DNA from: Streptomyces spiroverticillatus | GTDB lineage: Bacteria; Actinomycetota; Actinomycetes; Streptomycetales; Streptomycetaceae | NCBI GenBank assembly: GCA_014650415.1 | Contig: BMUX01000025.1 | Span: 25,795-89,794, forward strand | Direction of reading: 5' to 3' | Length of the DNA stretch: 64,000 nt | In this document: piece after piece, positions 43,195 through 51,569 of the stretch | Layout: each line of letters begins with the position of its first letter | Numbering within the stretch: position 1 is the first letter of the stretch | Notes under the pieces: model-generated | What the model was told of the DNA's origin: nothing | Database searches by the model: none | What the model saw: only the letters and a program-made list of their open reading frames with translations | Position numbers and translations under genes: made by a program

Positions 43195-45027
43195 CTAATG
43201 CGCGTACGTAGGGAAGAAGCCTGCTCTGCCGCTCGTCGTTCCTGTGAAGTGGTAGGTAGCGGCCTCGGAGAGCACCTTGGTAGGCGGGTCCCCGTTCTCG
43301 ATAATGATGGCCTGGCCGGGAAAGGACAGCATGTCCTTGTAGAACCGGTCCACGACGGTGGAGGTCAGCTCCACGTCGTCGATGTCATTAGGTTCGGGGT
43401 CGCGGTAGGTGACCACCGGGGAGTCCAGGACAACGAAGCCGAGATGGTGCAGATCCCGATCCATGCAGAAACGAGCCAGCGACGTAGTGAAGGCCGAGTG
43501 CAGTACCGAGCGCATCCCTTTGCCGCGCTCTATCCGCTTGCGGCCGCCCGCGCGAATTTCAGCGTAATACTGGTCGTATTCCGCGTGATCGGCGGCCGGT
43601 ACCTGCCAAGCGTTGAGGGTCTGTTGGAGGATGGAATCGAAATCACTCAACGTGGCTGTAGGGATGTGCTGGGTGGGGCGCGTAGTTGCGACGGCGCCTT
43701 CTCCGACGAGCCTGGACTTTTTGTCCTCCAGCTCAGCAATTCGGGCTTGCAACTCCAGTTCTCGCTCAACGACCGAGCGTTCCTCGATCAGGCCTTCGAC
43801 GTCGGAACGCAACGAGGCGATCCCTCCTTCCAGCTCCTCGATGATCTGATCCCATACCCCTATGTCGGATTGCTCCTGCACCCTGCGGTTCATCAGAGCC
43901 GTCTGCTCGTCATCAAGAGCGGAGATCGTGGGCAGCAGGTCAGCGAGCAGTGCGCTGGTCTTGGCGGCTTCTGCTTCCACGGCAGTGTGCAGCTGCGTGG
44001 TTTCTTCCAGGCGGTGGTTGGACTGCTGGTGCTCACGTTCAGCGCCGCAGAACGGACAGGCGCCAACCTTGAAGTACCCCAAGATGCTGCCCGCTTCGTT
44101 GACCATGGCGAGCCGTTCCAGGTCCGAGCGGTACTGCGCCTCCAGCAACTTGAAGCGGCCTAGCAGATCACTGACCTCGGTCAGCCGCTCATCGAGCGCG
44201 GCCAACTGGCGGGCAGTTTCCATGCGAGCGTCGACCGCTTCGCGGTGAGACTCGTTGGTCTGACGCAGCGGCGCAGACTGCTCATCCAGCGCGGTACGGA
44301 TCCGAATGTGCCGATCCCGGAGTTGGCGCTCATTCTCCTGCGTGCGGAGCTTCGACGAGAGGTCGAGGACGAGCTGGTCGAGCAGTTGTACCTGGCCCTT
44401 GTGGACCCGACGCTGCCCGGCGTTGGGCCCGGATTCCACGGCCGGGTCGCCTTCGCCCGTGACCAAGAACCGCATTACCGACAACTCCGCAGTCCGCGTA
44501 TTAGCCGCTCCTGTCCGCAGCACTGGCGGTACGTCGCCGACCATGCGGTTTTCGGTGACAAGAGCCATGTGTAGCAGATCGGCAAGAGCGAGGGGGCGGG
44601 TACCTCCAGCCTCATTCTTGCGAATAAGGACCCCGTCCAGGCCCAGCTCGCGCAGCAAATGGATGGACAGACTGTTGCGGCTGCGGGCGTTGTGGACCGC
44701 GGTCACGGACGCATGTGGCATGTCTGTCACATAGTCACGTAGGTCCGCGGAGTAAAGGAAGATGCTGTTGCTGTCGGGAGCGCGTAGCAGGGTCAGTGGA
44801 CTGCCATCCGGCATTAGCAGGCCCAGCAGGATCTGCGTGTAGCCCTCGCTCTCGGGAACCAACGCGATGTCAGCTCCGCCCAGCATGTACTCGATCGACT
44901 TCACGATGAAGGACTTGCCGGTGTCGGAGGTTCCGTAAATGACGGTCAGCTCCGGTCCGAAACTGATCTGTGCCGGGGGACGATCTGCCCCGCAGTAAGT
45001 CAGGTGGGTCAGTTGCAGTTCACTCAC
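43195..45027 (-). CDS. SMC/Rad50-like ABC ATPase, ABC-three-component defence system
   Basis: 610 residues. Walker A GTSDTGKSF at residues 32-40 near the N-terminus and a Walker B-like LGFVVLDSPV near the C-terminus bracket two coiled-coil arms (DERLTEVSDLLGRFKLLEAQ; ELELQARIAELEDKKSRL). A CPFC at ~320 lies at the hinge like a zinc hook. GTG 45027 overlaps the preceding gene by 8 bases. This is the ABC-3C ATPase class described by Aravind and colleagues as nucleoprotein-dynamics/conflict systems. It likely senses or clamps foreign nucleic acid and licenses the nuclease encoded in the same operon. Confidence 0.85.
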   Translation of the reverse strand: MSELQLTHLTYCGADRPPAQISFGPELTVIYGTSDTGKSFIVKSIEYMLGGADIALVPESEGYTQILLGLLMPDGSPLTLLRAPDSNSIFLYSADLRDYVTDMPHASVTAVHNARSRNSLSIHLLRELGLDGVLIRKNEAGGTRPLALADLLHMALVTENRMVGDVPPVLRTGAANTRTAELSVMRFLVTGEGDPAVESGPNAGQRRVHKGQVQLLDQLVLDLSSKLRTQENERQLRDRHIRIRTALDEQSAPLRQTNESHREAVDARMETARQLAALDERLTEVSDLLGRFKLLEAQYRSDLERLAMVNEAGSILGYFKVGACPFCGAEREHQQSNHRLEETTQLHTAVEAEAAKTSALLADLLPTISALDDEQTALMNRRVQEQSDIGVWDQIIEELEGGIASLRSDVEGLIEERSVVERELELQARIAELEDKKSRLVGEGAVATTRPTQHIPTATLSDFDSILQQTLNAWQVPAADHAEYDQYYAEIRAGGRKRIERGKGMRSVLHSAFTTSLARFCMDRDLHHLGFVVLDSPVVTYRDPEPNDIDDVELTSTVVDRFYKDMLSFPGQAIIIENGDPPTKVLSEAATYHFTGTTSGRAGFFPTYAH

Positions 45028-45481
45028 GGTGGCCCTCGCGAGGCGTGGATGCGAACAACGTGCCGTTCACCAGGTCCGCGGTGGCCTCGCGAACATCGAT
45101 GCCTGGGGCCCAGTGGCGCACCGCCCACTCAGCGCGCTCACGCAGCCGCTCGACGTAGGGGGCTTCAAGGATGTCGACGAACGCGGGCCCACGGTCGGTC
45201 GCTCGGTAGACCATGCCCGTCTCATCGGCCTCGACGCCGGCGAGCCCGGCACGGATGAGGACGAGGAGCCCTTGTTCCAGCACGGTGCGCTTCATGCCCA
45301 GTTCTCCGGAGTGTCCAGGCAGCGAAGGGTGTAGGGACGGAGGGCCGTCGAGGTCGCCGCTGTGCAGGACGGCGTGGTCGAGGACGGCCAACTGCGCCAG
45401 GTCGAGCGGCTTGGGGTGGTTCTCGGCCAGAAGTACTAGCGCCCGCACCCCAATCTCCAGCGGACTGTTGAGCGGATTCAT
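45020..45481 (-). CDS. ABC-three-component system middle component (MC2-like)
   Basis: 153 residues from ATG 45481, overlapping the upstream stop by ATGA. NPLNSPLEIGVRALVLLAEN, DLAQLAVLDHAVLHSGDLDG, PSLHPSLPGHSGELGMKRTV and LIRAGLAGVEADETGMVYRA match what I know as middle component 2, a winged-helix adaptor linking ATPase and effector. The 8-base overlap with the ATPase gene and ATGA with the effector gene indicate tightly balanced synthesis of the three proteins. Confidence 0.82.
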   Translation of the reverse strand: MNPLNSPLEIGVRALVLLAENHPKPLDLAQLAVLDHAVLHSGDLDGPPSLHPSLPGHSGELGMKRTVLEQGLLVLIRAGLAGVEADETGMVYRATDRGPAFVDILEAPYVERLRERAEWAVRHWAPGIDVREATADLVNGTLFASTPREGHRE

Positions 45482-46575
45482 GCGGCTCCCCCTTCCTCGC
45501 ACCACGTCACTCGGTCATCGTTCGCCAGGTGATGGCATACCCCTATGCGGTCCAGGGGCCTCACAAAACGCGTGAGAACTGTCTGTGTCAGCGCAGCGCC
45601 CCCGGCTGCTTCCAGCACACCCTGCAACCGGTCCCAACCGAGCTCGAAACGCTTGTCGCACACCTCTACCGCAATGGTGCAGACGTCGTCCATGACCGCG
45701 TTGAAGTGTCCTTCGGGATAGGCGTCCCGGGCGAAGCGCCGTAGGGACTCGGCGCTGTAGAACGCCTCGCGCTGGCGCCTCAGGTGCTTACCGGCCGTAG
45801 GGTGCTGCGCGATCAACTGCAGCGTGTTTGCCTCCGACTTCCATCGCTCTGCGTACACCTCCACCAGCTGCTGCACATATCGCGCCTCCTCCGCGTCATG
45901 CTCGTCCGGGGGCGTCATGATTGCGGGACGTTCACGCTCATCGTCGGAGAACCGCATCACCCAGTACGGCGTGGATTTGTGCTGCTCCAGCATCTGGTCC
46001 ATGTCGACCGGCGAGAACATGGAAAAGTCTGTCTGCTCGGCCAGCTCGGTCACTTTCTGGCGCTGATCCGTGGTCAACCGGGTAATTACCTCATCACCCG
46101 TTGACGCCAGCTCCGCCAGAAATTTGACACGAGTCTGTTCGGGCTTCGCCAGGGCATCGCGCAGCGGGCGGGCGAAAGCGGGGGCGACGAACACGTACTG
46201 GATGGGCCGGGTGAAGTGCCCCAGCACCACTCCGGCGAACATCTTGCGGATCTCACTGGCTGCTGTACTCCAGTTCAAGGCGCTCTTGTAGCGCTTGCAC
46301 TGGAAGTTGTCCCACGGGCCTTCCAGCCCCTGCGTGCTGCGGTAGGCAGCGACGTCGATGCCGTGGTCTCCGGTGCCGCCTTGGCGCTCAACGCGCTCAT
46401 AGCCCTGTTCGAGGGCCGGAACCCATTCCTTGACGAACTCCTCGAACTCGTCGGGGTCGTAGCCGAAGACGATCTTTTTAGGGCTCGGCATGTACGGGAA
46501 CTGCATCGACGGGCGCTGGAGTACCAGCGGCGGTTCGGCGGGGCCGCCTTGTGGCGCGCGTGTTTGGTCCGACAC
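45478..46575 (-). CDS. ABC-three-component effector with Mrr-like nuclease domain
   Basis: 365 residues from GTG 46575 behind GAGGGGGGAAC. N-terminal PD-(D/E)xK nuclease: VERQGGTGDHGIDVAAYRST gives the metal Asp and NFQCKRYK the QxK, the Mrr-type motif that cleaves DNA. The C-terminal ~150 residues (RRFARDAYPEGHFNAVMDDV, LGWDRLQGVLEAAGGAALTQ, FVRPLDRIGVCHHLANDDR) correspond to the ABC-3C C-terminal domain that docks on the middle component. First gene of the operon, with a tandem operator-like repeat upstream. Probably cuts phage or plasmid DNA when the ATPase is triggered (inference). Confidence 0.83.
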   Translation of the reverse strand: MSDQTRAPQGGPAEPPLVLQRPSMQFPYMPSPKKIVFGYDPDEFEEFVKEWVPALEQGYERVERQGGTGDHGIDVAAYRSTQGLEGPWDNFQCKRYKSALNWSTAASEIRKMFAGVVLGHFTRPIQYVFVAPAFARPLRDALAKPEQTRVKFLAELASTGDEVITRLTTDQRQKVTELAEQTDFSMFSPVDMDQMLEQHKSTPYWVMRFSDDERERPAIMTPPDEHDAEEARYVQQLVEVYAERWKSEANTLQLIAQHPTAGKHLRRQREAFYSAESLRRFARDAYPEGHFNAVMDDVCTIAVEVCDKRFELGWDRLQGVLEAAGGAALTQTVLTRFVRPLDRIGVCHHLANDDRVTWCEEGGAA

Positions 46576-46653
46576 GTTCCCCCCTCGTGCTGACCGGTCG
46601 GTTGCCGTCCAACGGCTGCGACTAGGGATATCACTGATCGATCGTTTACAAAA

Positions 46654-46675
46654 GAGGTACCTCTGAGGTACCGAG
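46654..46675. promoter_or_regulatory. Tandem GAGGTACC repeat in a divergent promoter
   Basis: GAGGTACCTC (46654-46663, a perfect palindrome) and GAGGTACCGAG (46665-46675) repeat with an 11-base period, one helical turn. They lie 79 bases before the effector GTG 46575 and 32 before ATG 46707. The surrounding AT-rich sequence (ATCGATCGTTTACAAAAGAG) looks like a promoter. Probable operator for the ABC-3C operon. Confidence 0.55.
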
Positions 46676-46706
46676 GGTGACGGCGTAACGCTTCTGCGCA
46701 CGGCCA

Positions 46707-47111
46707 ATGCCCAGAACCGGGCGGGAACCAACGCCGCCGCAGCAGCGCCGGGAACAGGGCCTGTGCCCTGAGCACGGGACACCGCCGGGCCTGTCGGGGG
46801 AGTGCATCCACTGCTATCTCGACTGTGCGACCGGCGGCGTGCCGGAGGCTGCGGTGGTACCGCGTCCCCGGGACCACACTCCGCGTGCCGAATGCGCTGG
46901 CTGCGGAGCGCGCATCGTACTGACCGGCCACGCGCTGGACGATGGCCTGTGCAACCCGTGCCGGACCACGCTTGCTCCTGCGGCTGCGCCAGTACCCGAG
47001 GAACACCCCACCTGCTCGGGGAACGACGGTGGTACACCGTGCACACGCACCGCCGTGCCGACGCGTACGGTCTGCGTGTGCCACTTCGCGGCCGAACTGG
47101 CCAGCGTGTGA
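46707..47111 (+). CDS. Cys-rich zinc-ribbon protein divergent from the ABC-3C operon
   Basis: 134 residues. Cys pairs: LCPEHG, GECIHCYLDC, AECAGCGARI, GLCNPCRTTL, HPTCSGNDGGTPCTRTA and RTVCVCHFA. This suggests two or three small zinc ribbons. No catalytic residues. ATG 46707 lacks a good ribosome site, so it may be leaderless or start elsewhere. It shares the GAGGTACC promoter with the defence operon, which makes a regulatory or accessory part plausible. Confidence 0.5.
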   Translation: MPRTGREPTPPQQRREQGLCPEHGTPPGLSGECIHCYLDCATGGVPEAAVVPRPRDHTPRAECAGCGARIVLTGHALDDGLCNPCRTTLAPAAAPVPEEHPTCSGNDGGTPCTRTAVPTRTVCVCHFAAELASV

Positions 47112-47147
47112 GCACGCAACGACGTCCCGCCCGGCCGTCGATGCCGG

Positions 47148-47753
47148 TCAGCCGAGTTTGATGCTGGTGTGCGTGTCCCATTCGTACATGTGGTGGTCGC
47201 GGTGCAGGACGATCAGTTCAGCTGTGGTGATCCGTGCGCGGGCGGGCTGAGCGTCGAGGTCGGCGAGCGCCTGCGCGACGGGGGCGATGGGTCCGTCGGC
47301 GGCCGCATACGCGACGGAGACATGCGGGCGGAATCCCTCGGCAGCCTCCGGGACTGCGGTCAGGACGTCGCCGAGGGCGGCGCGGATCGCGTCTCTTACC
47401 TGGGCGACCGGTGCGGCGGGTCGGACGGGGAGCAGGATCGCCTCGGGGTCCAGGACGACGGGATCGGCGCCGACCTCGATGTCGAAGGCCGGTACGGCTG
47501 CCAGACGCGTCCTTGCGGCCTGGACGATTGCCTCGACGTCGGTTTCGGCGATCTCGTCGACGAAGGTGATGCCCTGCATGGTCAGGTGCAGTCACGGGTC
47601 CGGGATGAGCGACAGCCCCTCGACGTCCTTGAGGGCGTCGCGGTACTGAGCGGCGAGCCGGTGGACATCGTCCTGTCCGGCGAACGTGAGGTGCCAAGTC
47701 AGAAAGCGGCGGCCCGTGGCCCAACCCGGCCGCCACCACCAGTGATTGCGCAT
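47148..47753 (-). pseudogene. 2'-5' RNA ligase-type 2H phosphoesterase with an in-frame stop
   Basis: From ATG 47753 the frame reads MRNHWWWRPGWATGRRFLTW and GLSLIPDP, then TGA at 47592-47594, then without shift LHLTMQGITFVDEIAETDVE to FRPHVSVAY. LHLT and PHVSV are the two HxT/S motifs that define 2H phosphoesterases. Relatives have Trp before LHLT, so TGG became TGA exactly there. Translation restarting at 47579 would lack the first motif. No second lesion is seen, so the inactivation is recent. Confidence 0.8.
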
Positions 47754-47972
47754 CTGACCGGGCTCAGGACTCATGGCACCTGTCACCCGAACTTGCACCA
47801 GACCCTTCCTCGCCGCCAGACGCTTTCCCGGTCTGGCACCGGCTGCTGGGAGCCACTGCATCACCGGGTAGACGTACCACCACAAGAAGAGCCCGGAAGA
47901 AAATCTGACTCAACTCCCTTACGTTTAAAGGTAGTTGCGGCGATCAACTCCGCAACCAGCGCCGAGCCGTCC

Positions 47973-48206
47973 GTGAAGCTGCTGCAGCAGATCGCACTGA
48001 TCGCGTGTGGCCAACGCGAGAACAAGACGCACTCGTGCGCGGCGTGCGCCAGCAAGGCTCCGGCCCTGCTGCGTATCGCCTCCACGGGCGCCTTGAACGC
48101 CCTTGCAGCAGCCATCTGCGGCGCTCACCACAGCGCATGTCAGGACTGCCGTCACAAGGCCAGGACGATCATTGACGAGACCATGGAGACGCCGTGCACC
48201 GTATGA
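47973..48206 (+). CDS. Small Cys-rich protein, start uncertain
   Basis: About 77 residues from GTG 47973, though the frame is open further upstream. VKLLQQIALIACGQRENKTH, SCAACASKA and CGAHHSACQDCRHKARTII hold three CxxC-type pairs, suggesting a zinc-binding fold. Its stop overlaps the next ATG as ATGA, which supports translation. No family recognised. Confidence 0.42.
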   Translation: MKLLQQIALIACGQRENKTHSCAACASKAPALLRIASTGALNALAAAICGAHHSACQDCRHKARTIIDETMETPCTV

Positions 48207-48604
48207 GTGGCGAGATCGGTCCGCAGTCGCTGCGAACCCGCTTCATGGGAGAGCTTCTGCCGCTGGAAGGCTGGCTCAACATCGAACTGCACTGTCACCT
48301 CGACGGGGTCGGCCCCTCCGAGCGGCACCCCGACCTGGCGCAGGTCCTCCTGTCGGTTCCCCCGCCGGACGGTCCCGGCCGTACGGACGAGCGGGTGGAA
48401 GCACTCGCCGACTACATCAGCCGCACCATGGAGCTGGGCGCTGGCATCGAGGAGACGGAGCGCGAGCACCCCGCAAAGGCCGCCGCGTACCAGCACCTCG
48501 CCGAGGCCCTGGTGCCGTGGCTGGTGGCAGCCCCGAAGAGGGAGCTGAAGGAAGCGCGGGACGGCGGATATGCGGCAGCAACCGCACGCTACCGCGTTAC
48601 ATGA
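48203..48604 (+). CDS. Unrecognised protein coupled to the Cys-rich gene
   Basis: 133 residues from ATG 48203 (ATGA overlap with the preceding gene). RFMGELLPLEGWLNIELHCH, RVEALADYISRTMELGAGIE and LAEALVPWLVAAPKREL suggest an all-helical soluble protein. Downstream by 51 bases is an HNH endonuclease gene, so the three may be one operon. No function is assigned. Confidence 0.5.
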   Translation: MSGEIGPQSLRTRFMGELLPLEGWLNIELHCHLDGVGPSERHPDLAQVLLSVPPPDGPGRTDERVEALADYISRTMELGAGIEETEREHPAKAAAYQHLAEALVPWLVAAPKRELKEARDGGYAAATARYRVT

Positions 48605-48655
48605 AAGAGTTCGCCCGAAGGCGGGGGGCACCGCTTCTTCTGCGAGGGAGGCCAC

Positions 48656-49252
48656 ATGAAACGACGGCGCCGGCGGTTCATGATCTGGGAGTGGTTGAAC
48701 GTCCTGACCGCGAACAATGGGGAATGCCTCTACTGCTTCGACCAGTCTCAGACCATGGACCACGTCATACCGTTCTCTGACGGAGGGGCGGACGAGCTCA
48801 AGAACCTGCTGCCGATATGCCGTTCCTGCAACCGGAAGAAGGGCAAGAAGAACCCGGTCGTCTGGCATGTCGCACAGGACCTGTGCCTGCGCTGGCATGG
48901 TGAGGGCTCATTGCTCGATGGCGCGGTGCTGCACAACGAGAGTCTGCGAGAGCTCTACCTGCACACCCATACAGAGGTGTTGGAAGCTCTGACCGAGCTC
49001 GAAGAGGTGCAGACCGAAGTCATCGACGAGCGTCGGCTGGACTGGTTCAAGCGAAGCTTCGAACACCTTGGGTACCCATCTGCCAACTACGGTGTCCCCC
49101 GAGCCAGAGCCCAATCTGGTGAGCGAATCCGCGAGGCTAAGGCCAAGGGGTATCCCACGGTAGACGAGGAGTGGCCCGACTTCCTTAAGCAGCTCGAAGC
49201 TGTGGCAAAGCTACTCGAAGCTCCGTCAGCGGCAGACGAGACAGCGGGATGA
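48656..49252 (+). CDS. HNH endonuclease
   Basis: 198 residues from ATG 48656 behind GAGGGAGGCC. A compact HNH domain at residues 24-66: CLYC, MDHVIPFSDGGADELKNLLP, ICRSCNRKKGKKNP, with the metal-binding DH and two CxxC pairs. The remaining 130 residues are helical (LHTHTEVLEALTELEEVQTE) and unfamiliar. Probably a DNA nicking or cutting enzyme. It ends 14 bases from the opposing zinc-ribbon HNH gene. Confidence 0.85.
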   Translation: MKRRRRRFMIWEWLNVLTANNGECLYCFDQSQTMDHVIPFSDGGADELKNLLPICRSCNRKKGKKNPVVWHVAQDLCLRWHGEGSLLDGAVLHNESLRELYLHTHTEVLEALTELEEVQTEVIDERRLDWFKRSFEHLGYPSANYGVPRARAQSGERIREAKAKGYPTVDEEWPDFLKQLEAVAKLLEAPSAADETAG

Positions 49253-49266
49253 GGGGCCGCCGTGCA

Positions 49267-50373
49267 TCATGACTTTCTGCCCCCCTCCGCCATCTGCCGC
49301 GCGTACTCCGCCGCGACCTTCCTCGACACTCGACAGGCCCGCTGAACCCGGTCTGGACGCCAGCGGATGAGAAGGGAGTTGTGCTTACTCCTATTGCAGT
49401 GAATGCACGAGAGCACCAGGTTGGACACCTCATGCCGGCCGCCGCGGGTGAGCGGACGGATGTGGTCTACGTCGCCCTGGTGCGCGGCCGGTCGGCCGCA
49501 GTAGACGCATTCCTGTGCGGCCCGAATCGCGGCATACTCGGCTGCAGTGACCTTGTCCTTCCCTTCGGCGGCGAGAAGCCGTGCACGGCGGGCATTGCTG
49601 TAGGCCCGCGACTGATTGGTGCGGATCTCCGGCGGGACCTGCTTCCACTTGCAGGGGCCACAGCACCTGTCGCGGCTAAAGAAGTGAGTCCCGCAGTCGG
49701 CGCAGTCCCGTTCCGTGGCCTCGCACCCGGGGCACCTGGTTCGGGTTCCAGAGAAGACACGATTGCATTCGGGGCATTCGCGGTCCCGCGATCGGCATGC
49801 ACTGCAGAACCAGTTGTGAACCGTGGGGAAGGGGTTCCCGCACCCCTGGCATTCCCTCATTTCCTTCAGGCACCGGTTGCAGCGTCTCCGCCTCCCGCAG
49901 AACGGCGCCCCGCAGTCGACACACTCACGGTCGGACTTGAGACACTCGCGACAGTTCGCGGTTTCACCAGTGAACGTCCTTTCGCAGCCGCCGCATTCGC
50001 GCAGAGTGGTGCGACAGGGACGGCACTTGAGCTCTTTGCCCCAGAAGGTGCTGCCGCACTCGACGCAGTCTCGATCGGCCGTCTGGCAGGTACTGCACCG
50101 AAGCATGTCGCTGACGATGGACCGTCCGCAGTCTGTGCAGTTGCGCCGCTTCTTCCGGCACGATTTGCAGAGCCTGTTGGTCCCTTTGAAGACGTTGTGA
50201 CAGTTGGTGCATGTCCTGGTCCGCATGTTGCACAGGTTGCAGATCCGCCCACGCCCGTAGAACTCGCCCCCGCACTTCTTACAGTCGCGCAGAGAGGACA
50301 TGCAGGGATTGCACTTGGCGGCCGTGCCGCCGTAGTCCGTGCCGCATGCGCATACCCGACGCTCGCCTGCCAC
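49267..50373 (-). CDS. HNH endonuclease carrying ten tandem zinc ribbons
   Basis: 368 residues from GTG 50373 behind CAGGAGAG. Residues 8 to ~248 are ten repeats of a 24-residue unit C-x2-C-x10-C-x2-C-x6, for example CKKCGGEFYGRGRICNLC, CTNCHNVFKGTNRLCKSC and CVECGSTFWGKELKCRPC, joined by RxRD/E-type linkers. A linker (RTNQSRAYSNARRARLLAAE) leads to an HNH nuclease at ~289-335: CVYCGRPAAH, DVDHIRPLTRGGRHEVSNLV, CIHCNRSKHN. Zinc-ribbon arrays bind nucleic acids or proteins, so this reads as a recognition array feeding a nuclease. I know no named system with this layout. Confidence 0.85.
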   Translation of the reverse strand: MAGERRVCACGTDYGGTAAKCNPCMSSLRDCKKCGGEFYGRGRICNLCNMRTRTCTNCHNVFKGTNRLCKSCRKKRRNCTDCGRSIVSDMLRCSTCQTADRDCVECGSTFWGKELKCRPCRTTLRECGGCERTFTGETANCRECLKSDRECVDCGAPFCGRRRRCNRCLKEMRECQGCGNPFPTVHNWFCSACRSRDRECPECNRVFSGTRTRCPGCEATERDCADCGTHFFSRDRCCGPCKWKQVPPEIRTNQSRAYSNARRARLLAAEGKDKVTAAEYAAIRAAQECVYCGRPAAHQGDVDHIRPLTRGGRHEVSNLVLSCIHCNRSKHNSLLIRWRPDRVQRACRVSRKVAAEYARQMAEGGRKS

Positions 50374-50388
50374 TGGGTGCTCTCCTGA

Positions 50389-50556
50389 TCTCTTGGGGGT
50401 GTCGCCAGGACGATCGAGTTCGGCGCGGTCACGACCGCGGTGATGCTCCACGTCGGCCTGGTGGTGGCGCTGATCACCGCAGGAGCGCGCGCCGTGTGCA
50501 TAGCGGTCGCAGCGCGGGCCTTGCACGGTCTGTTTGGCGGCGGACGAAAGAAGTAG
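50389..50556 (+). other. Possible fragment of a small membrane protein
   Basis: An open frame upstream of the zinc-ribbon gene, opposite strand. From ATG 50443 it reads MLHVGLVVALITAGARAVCI, then AVAARALHGLFGGGRKK, a hydrophobic helix with a basic end. No ribosome site. It may be the tail of a lost gene, perhaps of plasmid-transfer type. Confidence 0.3.
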
Positions 50557-50683
50557 GGCGGCTACGGCTCCCTACCAGCGAATTGATTCTCTGAGGGCCT
50601 TTACGCGGTCGGCCTTTCGCGGCTGGTGAGCGGCACAGAAGGAGCCTGACGCCTCGTCGGCCGCCGTGGCATGATCCACTCCT

Positions 50684-51118
50684 ATGGGGAGAACCAGATG
50701 GATACGGGCTGCGGCAGGTGTACTGCTCACGGCAGCGGTGATGGGGACGAGCGCTTGCGGGGGCGAGGCGGAGGCGCAGAAGAAGGCGCCGACGACGCCG
50801 GCTGTACCAAGCGTCACTGCGGCGGCGAAGGCGTTTCAGGAAGCTGTCACCAACTTCGATACCACTGACGGCTGTCCGCGGCCAGCGGGCGAGTGCTGGG
50901 ACAAGATGCAGGCCGTCGCCAAACCCGCGCGGACGCTCCGGGAGGCGATGAACGCCGACAAGGCGGTCGGTCCGGAATTCTGGACGCAGGCGTACGTGCT
51001 CCTCGACAAGATGGAGAAGGGGATGGCCGTCGGCTCGGACAAGATCACCAACCGGCCTGACGTTCTCGGATCGGCACACGACCTGACCGACTGGCTCAGT
51101 GAACACCCCGTCCAGTAA
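50684..51118 (+). CDS. Lipoprotein of unknown function
   Basis: 144 residues. Signal peptide RWIRAAAGVLLTAAVMG with lipobox TSAC at ~22-25, then a Thr/Pro linker and a helical domain (AAKAFQEAVTNFDTTDGCPR, REAMNADKAVGPEFWTQAYV, LGSAHDLTDWLSEHP). Two further Cys (GCPRPAGEC) probably form a disulfide. Exposed on the outer face of the membrane. A hairpin terminator overlaps its stop. Confidence 0.78.
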   Translation: MGRTRWIRAAAGVLLTAAVMGTSACGGEAEAQKKAPTTPAVPSVTAAAKAFQEAVTNFDTTDGCPRPAGECWDKMQAVAKPARTLREAMNADKAVGPEFWTQAYVLLDKMEKGMAVGSDKITNRPDVLGSAHDLTDWLSEHPVQ

Positions 51119-51140
51119 GTGCCCTCACACTGAGGGCACT
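51118..51140 (+). terminator. Hairpin terminator after the lipoprotein gene
   Basis: AGTGCCCTCA and TGAGGGCACT form a perfect 10-bp stem with a 3-base loop, starting on the last base of the stop codon. Confidence 0.8.
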
Positions 51141-51178
51141 CCCTCCTGAAGTCGCTGCCACGCCGGTATGCAGCGGCT

Positions 51179-51460
51179 TCAGGCTGCGCTCTTGCCGCTG
51201 GCACAGGCCGCACATCCCACGCCGCTGCTGGCCAGGTCGGCACAGACCACGCAATCCTGCTCGCCTCCGCTGGCAGAACGGCGGCCCGTGAGGTCAAGCC
51301 CGCACAGGGCCCAGTCCGGTGAGCAGCAGCAGTCGTGGACGATCCCCTCTTTCACCCGGGACGCCGTGGCGGAAGTTTCGGCTTCGGGGAGTTCGCCGCG
51401 GACGCGCGCGACGACGGTTCGGGTGGCCTGCTCAAGGGCTACGAGGAATGGGTCCGTCAT
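51179..51460 (-). CDS. Small Cys-rich protein
   Basis: 93 residues from ATG 51460. A helical start (PFLVALEQATRTVVARVRGE) leads into a Cys-rich half: HDCCCSPDWALCGLDL, EQDCVVCADLASSGVGCAAC. The CxxC pairs suggest a zinc ribbon. No clear ribosome site. Convergent with the lipoprotein gene. Family unknown; similar small Cys-rich ORFs occur elsewhere in this island. Confidence 0.5.
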   Translation of the reverse strand: MTDPFLVALEQATRTVVARVRGELPEAETSATASRVKEGIVHDCCCSPDWALCGLDLTGRRSASGGEQDCVVCADLASSGVGCAACASGKSAA

Positions 51461-51569
51461 GGCAGGAGAGTAGCGCGACCGGCTGAGGGGCGGCCCGGAA
51501 ATCAGCCTGGTTCGTCACCAGGGGTACGAATCCAGGCTGAGGCGTCCCCCGGAGTGTGGACACAGGGGC

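Noticed and set aside
47592..47594. Selenocysteine codon in the 2H phosphoesterase
   Set aside because: Relatives have Trp here rather than Cys, and no SECIS-like hairpin is evident after the TGA. A nonsense mutation is simpler.
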